A stretch of 23,437 nucleotides of DNA from Longimicrobiales bacterium (GCA_028280205.1 JANQME010000168.1:1-23437); one strand, 5' to 3'; positions 8,484 through 17,233 are shown, counted from the first letter of the stretch. The notes: generated by a model not told the origin, from the letters alone. Made by a program: numbers and translations.

Positions 8484-11400
8484 TCAACTCACCGGCAGCG
8501 TCGGGACCGTGAATACCGCCTCGATCAGGTTCGCCTGGAGGTCGCGGAGCGTCTCGAGCACCAGGGACGGCGTGATCGAGCCCGCCTCCAGGATCACGAA
8601 CGGCACCTCGACGAGCCCCTGGACCGAGCTGGGCAGCGCGGTGGCGGTGCTGAAGCCCGAACCGACCACCGGAGGAGGCGGTGCACCCCCCGCTATGAAC
8701 GAGCCGAAACCGTCGTCGGCAAAGCCCGCCGTGTTCCGGCAGGCCCCGACGCCCTGGAAGAACGCGTTGAAGACCGCAGGCGTCCCGACATCGAGTTGGG
8801 TCGCGTCGAAGTCGAGGATGAGAGTGTGCACACTCGTGTCGGGACCGGCGCATATCTGGAGCGAGATCGTGTCGCCGACCGACGACGACGTGATCTCGCT
8901 GCCCGCCCCGTCGGTCCAGACGAGGAAGATGTTCGGCTCGGCCGGGGACTCCTCGATGGTCGCGGTCGTCGAGGTCGTATCCACGGCCCCGTCGTCGTCG
9001 ACGACGACGAGCATGACCTCGTACGTGCCCTCGGCTGCGTACTGATGCTGCGCGGTCGCTCCGGAACCCGAGTTGCCGTCGCCGAACGTCCAAGCGTACG
9101 AGACGATCGAACCGTCCGGATCCGTCGAGGCACCCCCGTCGAACGTGACCGCGGAGTCCACCGACCCGCTGTAGGGTCCGGCCGCGTTCGCGGTGGGACG
9201 CTGGTTGGGGAGCGCCGCGATCGTCGCCGTCGTCGTGTCGACAGCCTGCGCGCCCCGATCGTCGAGGACGCGCAGCACGACGTCGTACACTCCGGGAGCG
9301 TCGTACACGTGCTCGACCGTCGGACCGACGTTGTACGCAGTTCGCCCGTCACCGAAGTCCCAGTCGTACCGAACGACCATCCCGTCGGGGTCGCTCGCGC
9401 TTCCCGAGAAGGTTACGGCGTCCTGTTCGGCCGCCGCGACGTCCGGCCCGGCGTCGGCGACCGGCGGTTCGTTGGGCCCACCGCCGGAGCCTTCCACGAC
9501 CTCCAGCGTGGCCTGAAGCACCGGCAGGTCGTCGAGAACGAGCGGTGTGCCCCCGTTCGCGATCGCCACACCCGTGAACCGCGGCGTGAGCCGTGCCCCT
9601 TCGAGGGCCAGGACGGTGAACTCGATCTGAACGACCGTCGTGGCCGATCCCGCTCCGACGGGCGCACTCGCAGCGCCTTCCACGGTCAGGGTGTTCGCAG
9701 TCGGGGTCGCCGAGAACGATGCATCGAACGCTCCCCCGGGCACGAGGCCCCGGTACCGAAGCCCGGCCGAGTCCCACAACAGGGTCATGTCGAGGTCGGT
9801 GAACGAGAGTCCGGGGTCGGTCTGGACGAGCAGCGTGACCCGATCGCCGGGCCCCGCCTGCCCTTCGCCGAAGTCGACGACGGGCGGTGCGCCCATCGGG
9901 CTGGACGGACTCGGCACCGACAGCACCCACTCGCTGCGGAGGGAGTAGGACGAGGGTGGTGAGATCGTGACCGCTGCAGAGTCCGAATCCGTCGCGCCCA
10001 CGTCGTCCGTCACGGTCAGCACGGCCGTGTAGCTTCCGGGTGAGTCGTAGACGTGCTGTGGGACGGGCCCCGTCCCGGTGGCTCCGTCTCCGAAATCCCA
10101 CGAGAACCGGACGATCGAGCCGTCCGGGTCGATCGAGCCCGCGGCAGACAGCTCGACGGGCTGCCCGAGGTCGCCGGAGTACGGCCCGTTCGCCTCGGCG
10201 ACGGGGAGCACGGTGGAAACGACCTCGACCGGCGCTGTATCGGACGACGTCTCCCCTTCGGCGTCCGTCACGGTCAGCGTGACCGTGAAGCTCCCGGCAC
10301 TCGCGAACGTGTGCGCGGGGGTCGCACCCGAGCCGGTGCTTCCGTCGCCGAAGTCCCACGAATAGCTCGCGATGTTCGCGTCGGGGTCGGTCGAGCCCGT
10401 GCCGTCCAGGGCCACCGACTGTCCCGTGATGCCGGCGTACGGACCGCCGGCGTCAGCCCGTGGCGGACGGTTCTCCTGGTTGATCGGCAGACTCGCGTCG
10501 AGAATCGGCAGCGTGCTCACGTCGATCGCCTGGAAGCCCGGCCCACGTACGTCCGGGCTACCCAGGGACGTACCCACCGTCGTCCCGCTGGCGGCGAGCA
10601 CGGTGAAGCGGAGTCGGACGAAGGGGATCTCCGAGCCGGACTGCGTGGTGCTCGCGACGCCGATGAAGGACACGCGCCCAGGCGCCTCGACCGTCGCCAG
10701 CGTCTGCTGAAACGCTCCCACGCCCTCGATTCCCTCGTACCGGAGCTCAGACGTCGAGAAGGTGACCTCACCCCCTCCCGCGATCATCGAGGTCCGCGGG
10801 TCGGTCGACAACTGGAGGACGGCGATCTCGGACGGCGCGGCAGGGCTCGGGATCCAGGCCCCGCGGAGCGCATACGGGCCCGAGGACGGATCCGTGATCG
10901 TCGCCGTCGTGGAGTCGACGTCCGTCCGACCCTCGTCGTCGCGCACCGTGAGCACGACATCGAAGCTGCCCGTCGAGAACCACGCGTGCGTCAGCTGTGC
11001 GCCGGAGGTCGAGTCGACCGGCGAGCCGTCACCGAAGTCCCAGAGGTATCGCGTCAGGGTACGACCCGGAGCGGCGCTCGACCCCATGCCGTCCAGCGCG
11101 ATATCCGCCCCGGCGGTACCGCTGTACACCGGCCCCGCATCGGCGGTGGGCGGATCGGAGCCCCCTCCCCCACCCGTGCCGATCACGAGCAAGTCCACGT
11201 CGAGCGTGAGGCTCACCGGGTCGGTCGGGAAGACCGTCGCCTGCTCGATCTCGAACGTCGGGCGCAGGACACCGTCCGTCGTCACCTCGAAGAAGATCTG
11301 GGCGATCCCCACGGCCCCGACCCCCGCGCTGGAGGCAGTGCTGAGTGACCCGAACGCCCAGGGGTCCGCGACGGGTCCACCGACGAAGGTTCCCAGAACG

Positions 11401-13355
11401 TCGGACTGAGCTGAGCAGTCGCCCAGCGGCGTACGGGCCGAGTTCAGGTCGAGCCCGCCGGCCAGGTTGGCCAGGTCCGAAAAGCCGGTCAGCCGGATCT
11501 GGATCGCGGACAGTGGGGCGTCCGAGCAGAGCAGCAGCGATACCTGATCTCCGGGCTGGGCCGACGAGATCTCCGCGGTGCCCGTCTGGTTCGCCCACCG
11601 GCCGATGAGCCGCGGCCCTCCCGCTCCGGAGACGGTGACCGTCGCGACGTTCGAGCCGGTCAGCCCCTCGTCGTCCTGGACTGTGAGTTGAACCGTGTAG
11701 CTGCCCGCCTCCGACCAGGCGTGTGATACAGTCGACACCTGAGTGGTGTCGACCGTACCGTCGTCGAAGTCCCAGACGTACGAGACGATCGTCCCGCCGT
11801 CCGGATCCGACGACGCGCTCGCGTCGAGCTCGATCGACTGATCCACCGCGACCTGGTAGGGCCCACCGGGCCGCGCGACCGGCGGCTGGCTGCCTGTCCC
11901 GGCCTCCAGGCGAAGGTCCGGCAGGTCGACGGCCAGCGTCACGGGTACGTTCTCGCCGTCGCTGGCCTTGTCGACCGCGAAAGACGGGAAGGCGCGCCCT
12001 TCGGAAAGGACCGTGAATACGAAGGCGCCGATCCCCTGCGTTCCCCTCACCGGGTCCGAAGCCACCGTGAACGCCGAGAGGTTGAGCGATGCCGCCGGGC
12101 GAGCGGGGCTGTCGATGTTCGTGACGAGAGTCGTGAACTCGTCCCCGGCTCCGGCTTCGTAGTCGTCCGCGCTCTCGATCCGCAGGAGTGCCGGGTTCCA
12201 TGACAGCACGCCCTGCATCGTCCCGAGATCGACCGAGTCGGGCACGTCGGCGATCATGCGAAGTACCACGGTAGACCCGGTGGCGGCCGAGCCCAGCGCC
12301 TGGCCGACCTCGTCGACCCACTCGCCGACCAGAGGGATCTGCCCTTCCGGGGCGACCCGGCACACGACGGTGTAGCGGACGGTAGTGACCTCGAGTGCCT
12401 CGACTTCGGCCACCTGGTCCGTCGACCCGTCGATCGAGCAGGCGTCGTCGAGTCCGCCGAGCGTCACGTCGTACGCGCCGACCGAGAGGCCCGGGAATCG
12501 GGCCACCGCGCCCGGGGGCGGCGAGGGAGTCACCGCCAGCGTGTCGACGAAGGCCTCTCCTTCCACCTCACCGCTGACGCGGACGCCGAACGGCTCGTCC
12601 GGTATGAGGTTCCCGACCGTCGATACCTCCACCTCGACCGCGCCTCGCGTCGGGTCCACGCACCGTACGACCACCTCGACGTTGGCGCGGGTCTGCGTGC
12701 CCTGGTCCGTCACGTCGACCGTCCGCGGATTGCCGCCCAGTACCTCGCATCCGGGGGCGAGGTCGTCGAAGAGCAGCTCGTACTCGCCGGCTCCCAGCGG
12801 AGCGATCGTCACCCGACCGTTCGGCGCGAGGGCGACCGAAGTCGAGAATTCCGCGCGCGAGGCGACGAGCGTGAAGCCGTCGAGATCGCCCGGGATGCCG
12901 GCGTCGACGACCATGCTGTTGCGCACTTCGATGCCGGGCTCCGGAGCGGTGCGAGCCCCTACCGTCTCCGAAGCGTCTGACATGGAACCGAGCTCCGAGA
13001 CCGCTCGAACCTGGTAACCGTAGAAGGTCGCCGGATCGAGGCCCGTGTCGAGGAATGCCACTGTGTCCTGACCCTGCGCCTCGCTGATGCTCAGGCTGTC
13101 GAACAGCTCGAAGGTTCCGACTAGGTTCGCGCGCCGGTATACGCGGTACGAGGCCGCATTCTGGACCGGAAGCCATCGGACCCGGATCGTACTCCGGCTC
13201 TGTGTTTCCGCGCGGGCACCCTCAGGCGTGCCCGGCCTGGTCCCGACGGGGTCCACGACTCCGTCGCTGCACGCGAGCAGCGCGACGAACACGAGGATCA
13301 GGGTGATTCCGACACGGACCGGTCCCGGTGCCACGATCTTCACAGGGGGGCGCAT
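8484..13355 (-). CDS. Giant surface lipoprotein with five cohesin-like and six PKD domains
   Basis: 1623 aa from ATG 13355, chosen because the signal peptide with lipobox LVFVALLAC (Cys29) starts there. ATG 13442, which overlaps the previous stop (TGATG), is the alternative and would add 29 residues. Order: fibronectin-III-like domain (about 48-140, YRVYRR and FYGYQVRAVSE); two Cys-paired beta modules (142-236, 240-332); cohesin-like 1 (340-482); PKD1 (487-572); cohesin-like 2 (573-728); PKD2 (732-820); cohesin-like 3 (822-958); PKD3 and PKD4 (961-1130); cohesin-like 4 (1131-1285); PKD5 and PKD6 (1292-1465); cohesin-like 5 (1470-1623). PKD signatures such as ADAGGPY and WDFGDG recur. Cohesin-like 1, 3 and 4 are classical (LLWDSAGLRYRG); 2 and 5 carry a Cys pair. 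Lipid anchoring plus PKD spacers suggest a long display rod; a scaffold role is inferred. Confidence 0.93.
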   Translation of the reverse strand: MRPPVKIVAPGPVRVGITLILVFVALLACSDGVVDPVGTRPGTPEGARAETQSRSTIRVRWLPVQNAASYRVYRRANLVGTFELFDSLSISEAQGQDTVAFLDTGLDPATFYGYQVRAVSELGSMSDASETVGARTAPEPGIEVRNSMVVDAGIPGDLDGFTLVASRAEFSTSVALAPNGRVTIAPLGAGEYELLFDDLAPGCEVLGGNPRTVDVTDQGTQTRANVEVVVRCVDPTRGAVEVEVSTVGNLIPDEPFGVRVSGEVEGEAFVDTLAVTPSPPPGAVARFPGLSVGAYDVTLGGLDDACSIDGSTDQVAEVEALEVTTVRYTVVCRVAPEGQIPLVGEWVDEVGQALGSAATGSTVVLRMIADVPDSVDLGTMQGVLSWNPALLRIESADDYEAGAGDEFTTLVTNIDSPARPAASLNLSAFTVASDPVRGTQGIGAFVFTVLSEGRAFPSFAVDKASDGENVPVTLAVDLPDLRLEAGTGSQPPVARPGGPYQVAVDQSIELDASASSDPDGGTIVSYVWDFDDGTVDTTQVSTVSHAWSEAGSYTVQLTVQDDEGLTGSNVATVTVSGAGGPRLIGRWANQTGTAEISSAQPGDQVSLLLCSDAPLSAIQIRLTGFSDLANLAGGLDLNSARTPLGDCSAQSDVLGTFVGGPVADPWAFGSLSTASSAGVGAVGIAQIFFEVTTDGVLRPTFEIEQATVFPTDPVSLTLDVDLLVIGTGGGGGSDPPTADAGPVYSGTAGADIALDGMGSSAAPGRTLTRYLWDFGDGSPVDSTSGAQLTHAWFSTGSFDVVLTVRDDEGRTDVDSTTATITDPSSGPYALRGAWIPSPAAPSEIAVLQLSTDPRTSMIAGGGEVTFSTSELRYEGIEGVGAFQQTLATVEAPGRVSFIGVASTTQSGSEIPFVRLRFTVLAASGTTVGTSLGSPDVRGPGFQAIDVSTLPILDASLPINQENRPPRADAGGPYAGITGQSVALDGTGSTDPDANIASYSWDFGDGSTGSGATPAHTFASAGSFTVTLTVTDAEGETSSDTAPVEVVSTVLPVAEANGPYSGDLGQPVELSAAGSIDPDGSIVRFSWDFGDGATGTGPVPQHVYDSPGSYTAVLTVTDDVGATDSDSAAVTISPPSSYSLRSEWVLSVPSPSSPMGAPPVVDFGEGQAGPGDRVTLLVQTDPGLSFTDLDMTLLWDSAGLRYRGLVPGGAFDASFSATPTANTLTVEGAASAPVGAGSATTVVQIEFTVLALEGARLTPRFTGVAIANGGTPLVLDDLPVLQATLEVVEGSGGGPNEPPVADAGPDVAAAEQDAVTFSGSASDPDGMVVRYDWDFGDGRTAYNVGPTVEHVYDAPGVYDVVLRVLDDRGAQAVDTTTATIAALPNQRPTANAAGPYSGSVDSAVTFDGGASTDPDGSIVSYAWTFGDGNSGSGATAQHQYAAEGTYEVMLVVVDDDGAVDTTSTTATIEESPAEPNIFLVWTDGAGSEITSSSVGDTISLQICAGPDTSVHTLILDFDATQLDVGTPAVFNAFFQGVGACRNTAGFADDGFGSFIAGGAPPPPVVGSGFSTATALPSSVQGLVEVPFVILEAGSITPSLVLETLRDLQANLIEAVFTVPTLPVS

Positions 13356-13441
13356 CCGGTCTCGACGTTCACGTACGACGCTTCCCGCGGTCCGGCCCGC
13401 GATCGAGAGCAGCAACGCGAGGAGGAGGCGACGAGGCTTCA

Positions 13442-14107
13442 TCAACGCGCAACCTGCCGGAGTCCATCCTGGATCGCGCGCCCCATCTCGATCACCCGCT
13501 CCGTCTCGGAGATGTCCCGATCCAGCCGGCGGATGATCGTGCGGAGGGGAGCGGACGCGCCCGCGTCGCGCAGCAGCACGACGCTCTTCTCGTAGTCCAG
13601 CATCACGTCCGGCATTGTGTCGCGGTACAGGTGGATCCACGCCCCCCGGTCGAGCACCCGGTCCAGGAACGATTCGAGTGGCTCTCGAGCCCGGCGGTCG
13701 CGGCCGGCGAGGTCGGCGAGCTGGGCGTCGTACCGCTCGATCGACTCGCAAAGGGCGAGGAGCTCCAGCTCGTCGACGCATCCGCGGTGACGCAGCTCGG
13801 CCCGGCCGGCCCTGCGGATATGGACGGGACGCGGCTCGAGCAGTCGCGACAGGATGCCCATGAGCTGCCCCGATCCGGCGGGTCCATCGACTTCGATCCA
13901 GTCGATGATCGTCTGAGCCGCACGACGATCTTCCGCGAGGCGAGACACCCTCCTCTCGAGGTGGTCCTCCTCCGTCCTGACCTCGCGGACCAGCAGAGTG
14001 GCGAGCGACTCGTCCGCGGCCTCGACCCGGGAACATGCCGCCAGAACGACGAGCGCTCCGGCGCAGAAGGTGAGCAAGCGCACGCGGGGAAGTCGATCGG
14101 CACTCAC
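13442..14107 (-). CDS. Small helical lipoprotein, unknown function
   Basis: 221 aa from GTG 14107, which overlaps the TonB receptor stop as GTGA, so translation is probably coupled. The signal peptide ends ALVVLAAC (lipobox Cys25). The mature part is rich in Arg, Glu, Asp and Leu in heptad-like spacing: TEEDHLERRVSRLAEDRRAA near the N-terminus and RRLDRDISETERVIEMGRAI at the C-terminus. It is probably largely alpha-helical, possibly a short coiled coil at the periplasmic or outer face of the outer membrane. An open frame extends upstream to 14629, but that part is read antisense-like through the receptor gene and is rejected. I recognise no family. Position between a TonB receptor and the scaffold lipoprotein, with overlaps at both ends, suggests a subunit made in step with them. 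Confidence 0.82.
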   Translation of the reverse strand: MSADRLPRVRLLTFCAGALVVLAACSRVEAADESLATLLVREVRTEEDHLERRVSRLAEDRRAAQTIIDWIEVDGPAGSGQLMGILSRLLEPRPVHIRRAGRAELRHRGCVDELELLALCESIERYDAQLADLAGRDRRAREPLESFLDRVLDRGAWIHLYRDTMPDVMLDYEKSVVLLRDAGASAPLRTIIRRLDRDISETERVIEMGRAIQDGLRQVAR

Positions 14108-16854
14108 CAGACGTTCACCGTGAGCCCGAGCGAGATCCTGCGCCCCAGGTTGGTGATCCCGACTGGCCGCTCCGCATTCGCGACGTTGCTTTGGATCATC
14201 GTCACGCGCTCGTTCGTGAGGTTGTTCATCGAGAGCGTGAGCTGGTAGCGACCGAGGTCGGCCGCCGCCTTGGCGTCCAGGGTCCCCCGACCGATCTCCA
14301 CCATGTCCGGCGTCCGGGTGAACGTCGTCGTCCCCGGGATCTGCTGGAGGCTGCCAAAGCGCCGCACGCGGTCGGAGAAGTAGTTGTAGAGCACCGACCA
14401 CGTGACCCCGGACCCGGGGCTCGTCCACGAGAGCGAGACGTTCGCGAGGTAGTCGGACTGGTCCTGGAGCGGCAGCTTCTCCTCCCCGAAGATCTCTCCG
14501 GGCGTCGTCTCGCCCTGCGTATAGGTGAAGTTTCCAAGGATCGAGAATCCGGCGAACAGGTTCTTCCGAAGCTCGAATTCGCCCCCGTAGGAGACGGCGG
14601 ACACGGCGTTGGCGGGCTGAAGCTGACACGTGATCGACACCACGTTCACGACGATGATGACCGGGCGGTCGAACGACTTGTAGAAGCCGCTCAACGAGAC
14701 CATGTCACCCGCGGACGGGAACCACTCGAAGCGGACGTCCCCGTTGAGGATCGGGGTGCTCTGCAGGCCCGGGTTGCCTCGGGTCGTGCACTCCTGCGAA
14801 ATCTCCTCGTATTCGGACTGCGAGATCTCCCGGGGGTCCGGACGGGCGACCGTTTCGTAGGCGGCCGCGCGGAGGTTGATCTGGTCGGACAACCTCCATG
14901 TAGCGTTCCCGGAGAGCAGGAGGAGGCTCTCGTCTCGTCCGGTGCTGAAGTCCGGGAGGTTGAAGACGTCGAGCACCCACTGCTCGTATCTCGCTCCTCC
15001 CAGGAGGCGGAGCCGACCGAGCGAGAGATCGACCAGGCCGTACCCGGCGTAGACGTCCTCGTCGGCTTCGTAGGGGAGTCCACCCACGGCCGAGACGCGC
15101 CACTGGAGGTTGCGGCCGATGTTCTCCGGGGCGGTCAGCGTCTCGAGCCCGGCCCGGAAGAGGTCACCCTCGACGAAGTTGGTGTTGATGTTGAGATCGT
15201 ACCGGGAGGCGGCGAAGTCGCGCCGCCGGACCCGAGCCGCACCTCCGATCTTCACCAGCCCGGAGACGCCGTCGCTCACCCGCCACGGGGTCTCCCAATC
15301 CAGGCTCGTGGAGTAGGCCCACTCGTCGAGGAAGCGGAACCAGTAGTTGTTCGGTTCGGATCGATTGATCTGCCAGGCGTTGCGATCGATGTTGAACAGT
15401 TGGTTGATCGTACGGTTCTCGGGCTCGTCCCGGCCCGCGTACGTGGCTCCGATCTGCCACTCGAGGTTCGAGTCGGCGAGCCCCTGCAGGTAGTGCCGGC
15501 CGAAGAGCTGTGTCTGCGACAGGGTCCGGGTGACGTACTTGATCTGCGTCGAGCGGATCTGGTCCGTGAAGCCGCTGCCCTGCACCTCGGGGTCCGAGCC
15601 GAGCCGGAGGTTGAAGGTCTCTTCCGCTTCCCGCGTGGTCAGGTTCTTGATCCCCACCGTGTTCGCGGCACCCAGTCGGAGTGAAAGGTTGCCGACGACA
15701 CCCCACCTCGCATTCCGGGTGGAGTTCTCGCTGATCGCCTCGATCAGAGGATCGGTGGCGTCGGCCTTGTCGAAGAAGGCGAAGAGCCGGCCGGGGTCGT
15801 AACCGGCTCCCTGGTCGTAGTCGAAGGAGAGCACGTAGCCGAGGGCCCGCTCGAACTCACCGACCTGATCCCCGACGGTGAGACCGAAACCGTACTCCGG
15901 GATGTGGCGCTGTATTGGAGGGGTCCAGGAGCTGCGCTGAGCCTGTGCGAATCGTACGGTCTCCGACGGCTCGCCCGTGAAGCGACCCTGCCCGTCCAGG
16001 GCGAAGTGGTCTCGTCCCTCGAATCGCGGGAGGGGCAGCTCGGCGAACGTATTGAGCGAGTTGTACCCCGCCGAGGTCTTGAACTGGAGCACGCGATCGT
16101 TCGGGAACTCCTTGGTCGTGATGTTGACCGACCCTCCCGCGAAGTCCCCTGGCTTGTCGGGCGTGGCCGTCTTCGACGTCACGACCGATTCGAGGAGTGC
16201 CGCCGGGAAGACGTCCAGAGGCACCACGCGTTTCGTCGGCTCGGGGCTCGCAAGCGCGGCACCGTTCAGCGTCGTGTTCGAGTAGCGCTCCGAAAGCCCC
16301 CGGACGACCACGTACCGGTTGTCGACGACCGAGACACCCGTCACCCGCGCGATCGCGTCTCCGGCGTTGGAGTCGGGAGAGCGAGCGATCTGTTCCGCGC
16401 TGATACCGTCGGAGACCTCGGCCGCGGCCCGCTGCGAGGCCAGAAGTGCGTCGATCGAGCCGCTCGCGCCGGTGGCCGCTGTCTCGATTACGATGCCTTC
16501 GACCTGGATAGCTCGAGGAGCGACCGCGAAGTCGAGCGTCGAGGACTGGCGTGATTCGACTGTGACCGTCTGCTCGACCTGCGCGTAGCCTAGAAGCTGG
16601 AGGCGTACGGTGTACGTCCCCGGCGGCAGTGGGGACGTCCGGTACAAACCCGCCTGATCGGTCACGGCCCGCACGCCGGCTTCCACGATGACGAGCTCCG
16701 CCAAGCCCAGCGGGCGTCCGGACTGCGTGTCGACGACCCGCCCGCTGATCCGACCCGGCGTCTCCTGTGACGTGAGGCCTGCGGGGTGGAGGGCGGTGAG
16801 AGACCACGCCGCGAGTGCCGGTAGAATAGCAGACCGAACGAAGGGTGGTAGCAC
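14104..16854 (-). CDS. TonB-dependent outer-membrane receptor
   Basis: 916 aa from GTG 16854. Its signal peptide (MLPPFVRS, then a hydrophobic AILPALAAW stretch) begins properly there. GTGs at 16908 and 16923 add a long polar leader, and 16923 lies at or before the predicted transcription start. Residues about 33-112 form a carboxypeptidase-regulatory-like domain (GRISGRVVDTQSGRPL, LPPGTYTVRLQLLGY). A TonB-box-like segment VEGIVIETA follows, then the plug: RVTGVSVVDNRYVVVRGLSE, NTTLNGAALASPEP, VVPLDVFPAALLESV and DFAGGSVNITTK. The rest is a beta barrel ending in Trp (SLGLTVNVW). The plug belongs to the subgroup with RYS.TLNG and PxPxxxVVPLD. Such receptors import scarce large ligands using TonB-ExbBD energy; the ligand is not deducible here. 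It is first in the six-gene cluster. Confidence 0.95.
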   Translation of the reverse strand: MLPPFVRSAILPALAAWSLTALHPAGLTSQETPGRISGRVVDTQSGRPLGLAELVIVEAGVRAVTDQAGLYRTSPLPPGTYTVRLQLLGYAQVEQTVTVESRQSSTLDFAVAPRAIQVEGIVIETAATGASGSIDALLASQRAAAEVSDGISAEQIARSPDSNAGDAIARVTGVSVVDNRYVVVRGLSERYSNTTLNGAALASPEPTKRVVPLDVFPAALLESVVTSKTATPDKPGDFAGGSVNITTKEFPNDRVLQFKTSAGYNSLNTFAELPLPRFEGRDHFALDGQGRFTGEPSETVRFAQAQRSSWTPPIQRHIPEYGFGLTVGDQVGEFERALGYVLSFDYDQGAGYDPGRLFAFFDKADATDPLIEAISENSTRNARWGVVGNLSLRLGAANTVGIKNLTTREAEETFNLRLGSDPEVQGSGFTDQIRSTQIKYVTRTLSQTQLFGRHYLQGLADSNLEWQIGATYAGRDEPENRTINQLFNIDRNAWQINRSEPNNYWFRFLDEWAYSTSLDWETPWRVSDGVSGLVKIGGAARVRRRDFAASRYDLNINTNFVEGDLFRAGLETLTAPENIGRNLQWRVSAVGGLPYEADEDVYAGYGLVDLSLGRLRLLGGARYEQWVLDVFNLPDFSTGRDESLLLLSGNATWRLSDQINLRAAAYETVARPDPREISQSEYEEISQECTTRGNPGLQSTPILNGDVRFEWFPSAGDMVSLSGFYKSFDRPVIIVVNVVSITCQLQPANAVSAVSYGGEFELRKNLFAGFSILGNFTYTQGETTPGEIFGEEKLPLQDQSDYLANVSLSWTSPGSGVTWSVLYNYFSDRVRRFGSLQQIPGTTTFTRTPDMVEIGRGTLDAKAAADLGRYQLTLSMNNLTNERVTMIQSNVANAERPVGITNLGRRISLGLTVNVW

Positions 16855-16926
16855 GCGAGAGGAGTCAGCCGTGGGTAGGGAGGCGTCACAGGACGCGTAG
16901 TCTCCCACCCGGTCCTGGCACACTCA

Positions 16927-16954
16927 ATCACAAGCCGTAACCCCGCCGTAACAA
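16927..16954 (-). promoter_or_regulatory. Candidate promoter with 11-bp direct repeats for the TonB locus
   Basis: On the minus strand TTGTTA (16954-16949), a 16-bp spacer and TGTGAT (16932-16927) make a moderate -35/-10 pair. The octamer GTTACGGC occurs twice, at 16952-16945 and 16941-16934, one helical turn (11 bp) apart. Tandem half-sites at this spacing are typical of OmpR/PhoB-type response regulators. The start would fall near 16920, giving a leader of about 66 bases before GTG 16854. The remaining sequence to 17233 holds no gene that I can support. Confidence 0.45.
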
Positions 16955-17114
16955 GCCGGCACCAAATCTCCGCGCAGCGGTTCGGGCTTGCGTTCGCGCT
17001 TAGCGGACGTCAGATGTTCCGCAAGAGGTGTCTCGGAATCGTGACCCGGTGTATACTGAAGGCACAGGGTACCACTCGGAGCCGAGGCTCTGCCGAGGGG
17101 AAGAGTTCAGGTGT

Positions 17115-17148
17115 CCTGCGCGCAGGCGGGCCGGGTCTCGCGACCCGG
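17115..17148 (-). terminator. Hairpins downstream of the citrate synthase operon
   Basis: About 86 bases after the M1 peptidase stop the minus-strand transcript reads CCGGGTC, GCGA tetraloop, GACCCGG: a 7-bp stem (17148-17131) with a GNRA loop. It is followed by the 12-bp palindrome CCTGCGCGCAGG (17126-17115). There is no T-run, so termination would be imperfect or factor-dependent. This lies in the 310-379 bp spacer 16855-17233, which otherwise seems empty. Confidence 0.4.
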
Positions 17149-17233
17149 TCCGCCGACGCGTTCCCTGCTCCTTCGAGCGACCTGGTGCGCGTCGACGCGA
17201 CCCGCAGCCTGATGCCCTCCCGGAGTAGCCCCC

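Noticed and set aside
9000..12000. Recurring DNA similarity that could be taken for a repeat array
   Set aside because: It comes from protein-level PKD and cohesin-like repeats; units are about 250-450 bp and diverged, not CRISPR or tandem DNA repeats.
13443..14036. N-terminal extension of the scaffold frame to 14036
   Set aside because: Pro, Arg and Gly rich sequence with no signal peptide, running through the small lipoprotein gene in another frame.
14108..14629. N-terminal extension of the small lipoprotein frame to 14629
   Set aside because: It overlaps the receptor barrel in another frame; the lipobox signal begins at GTG 14107.
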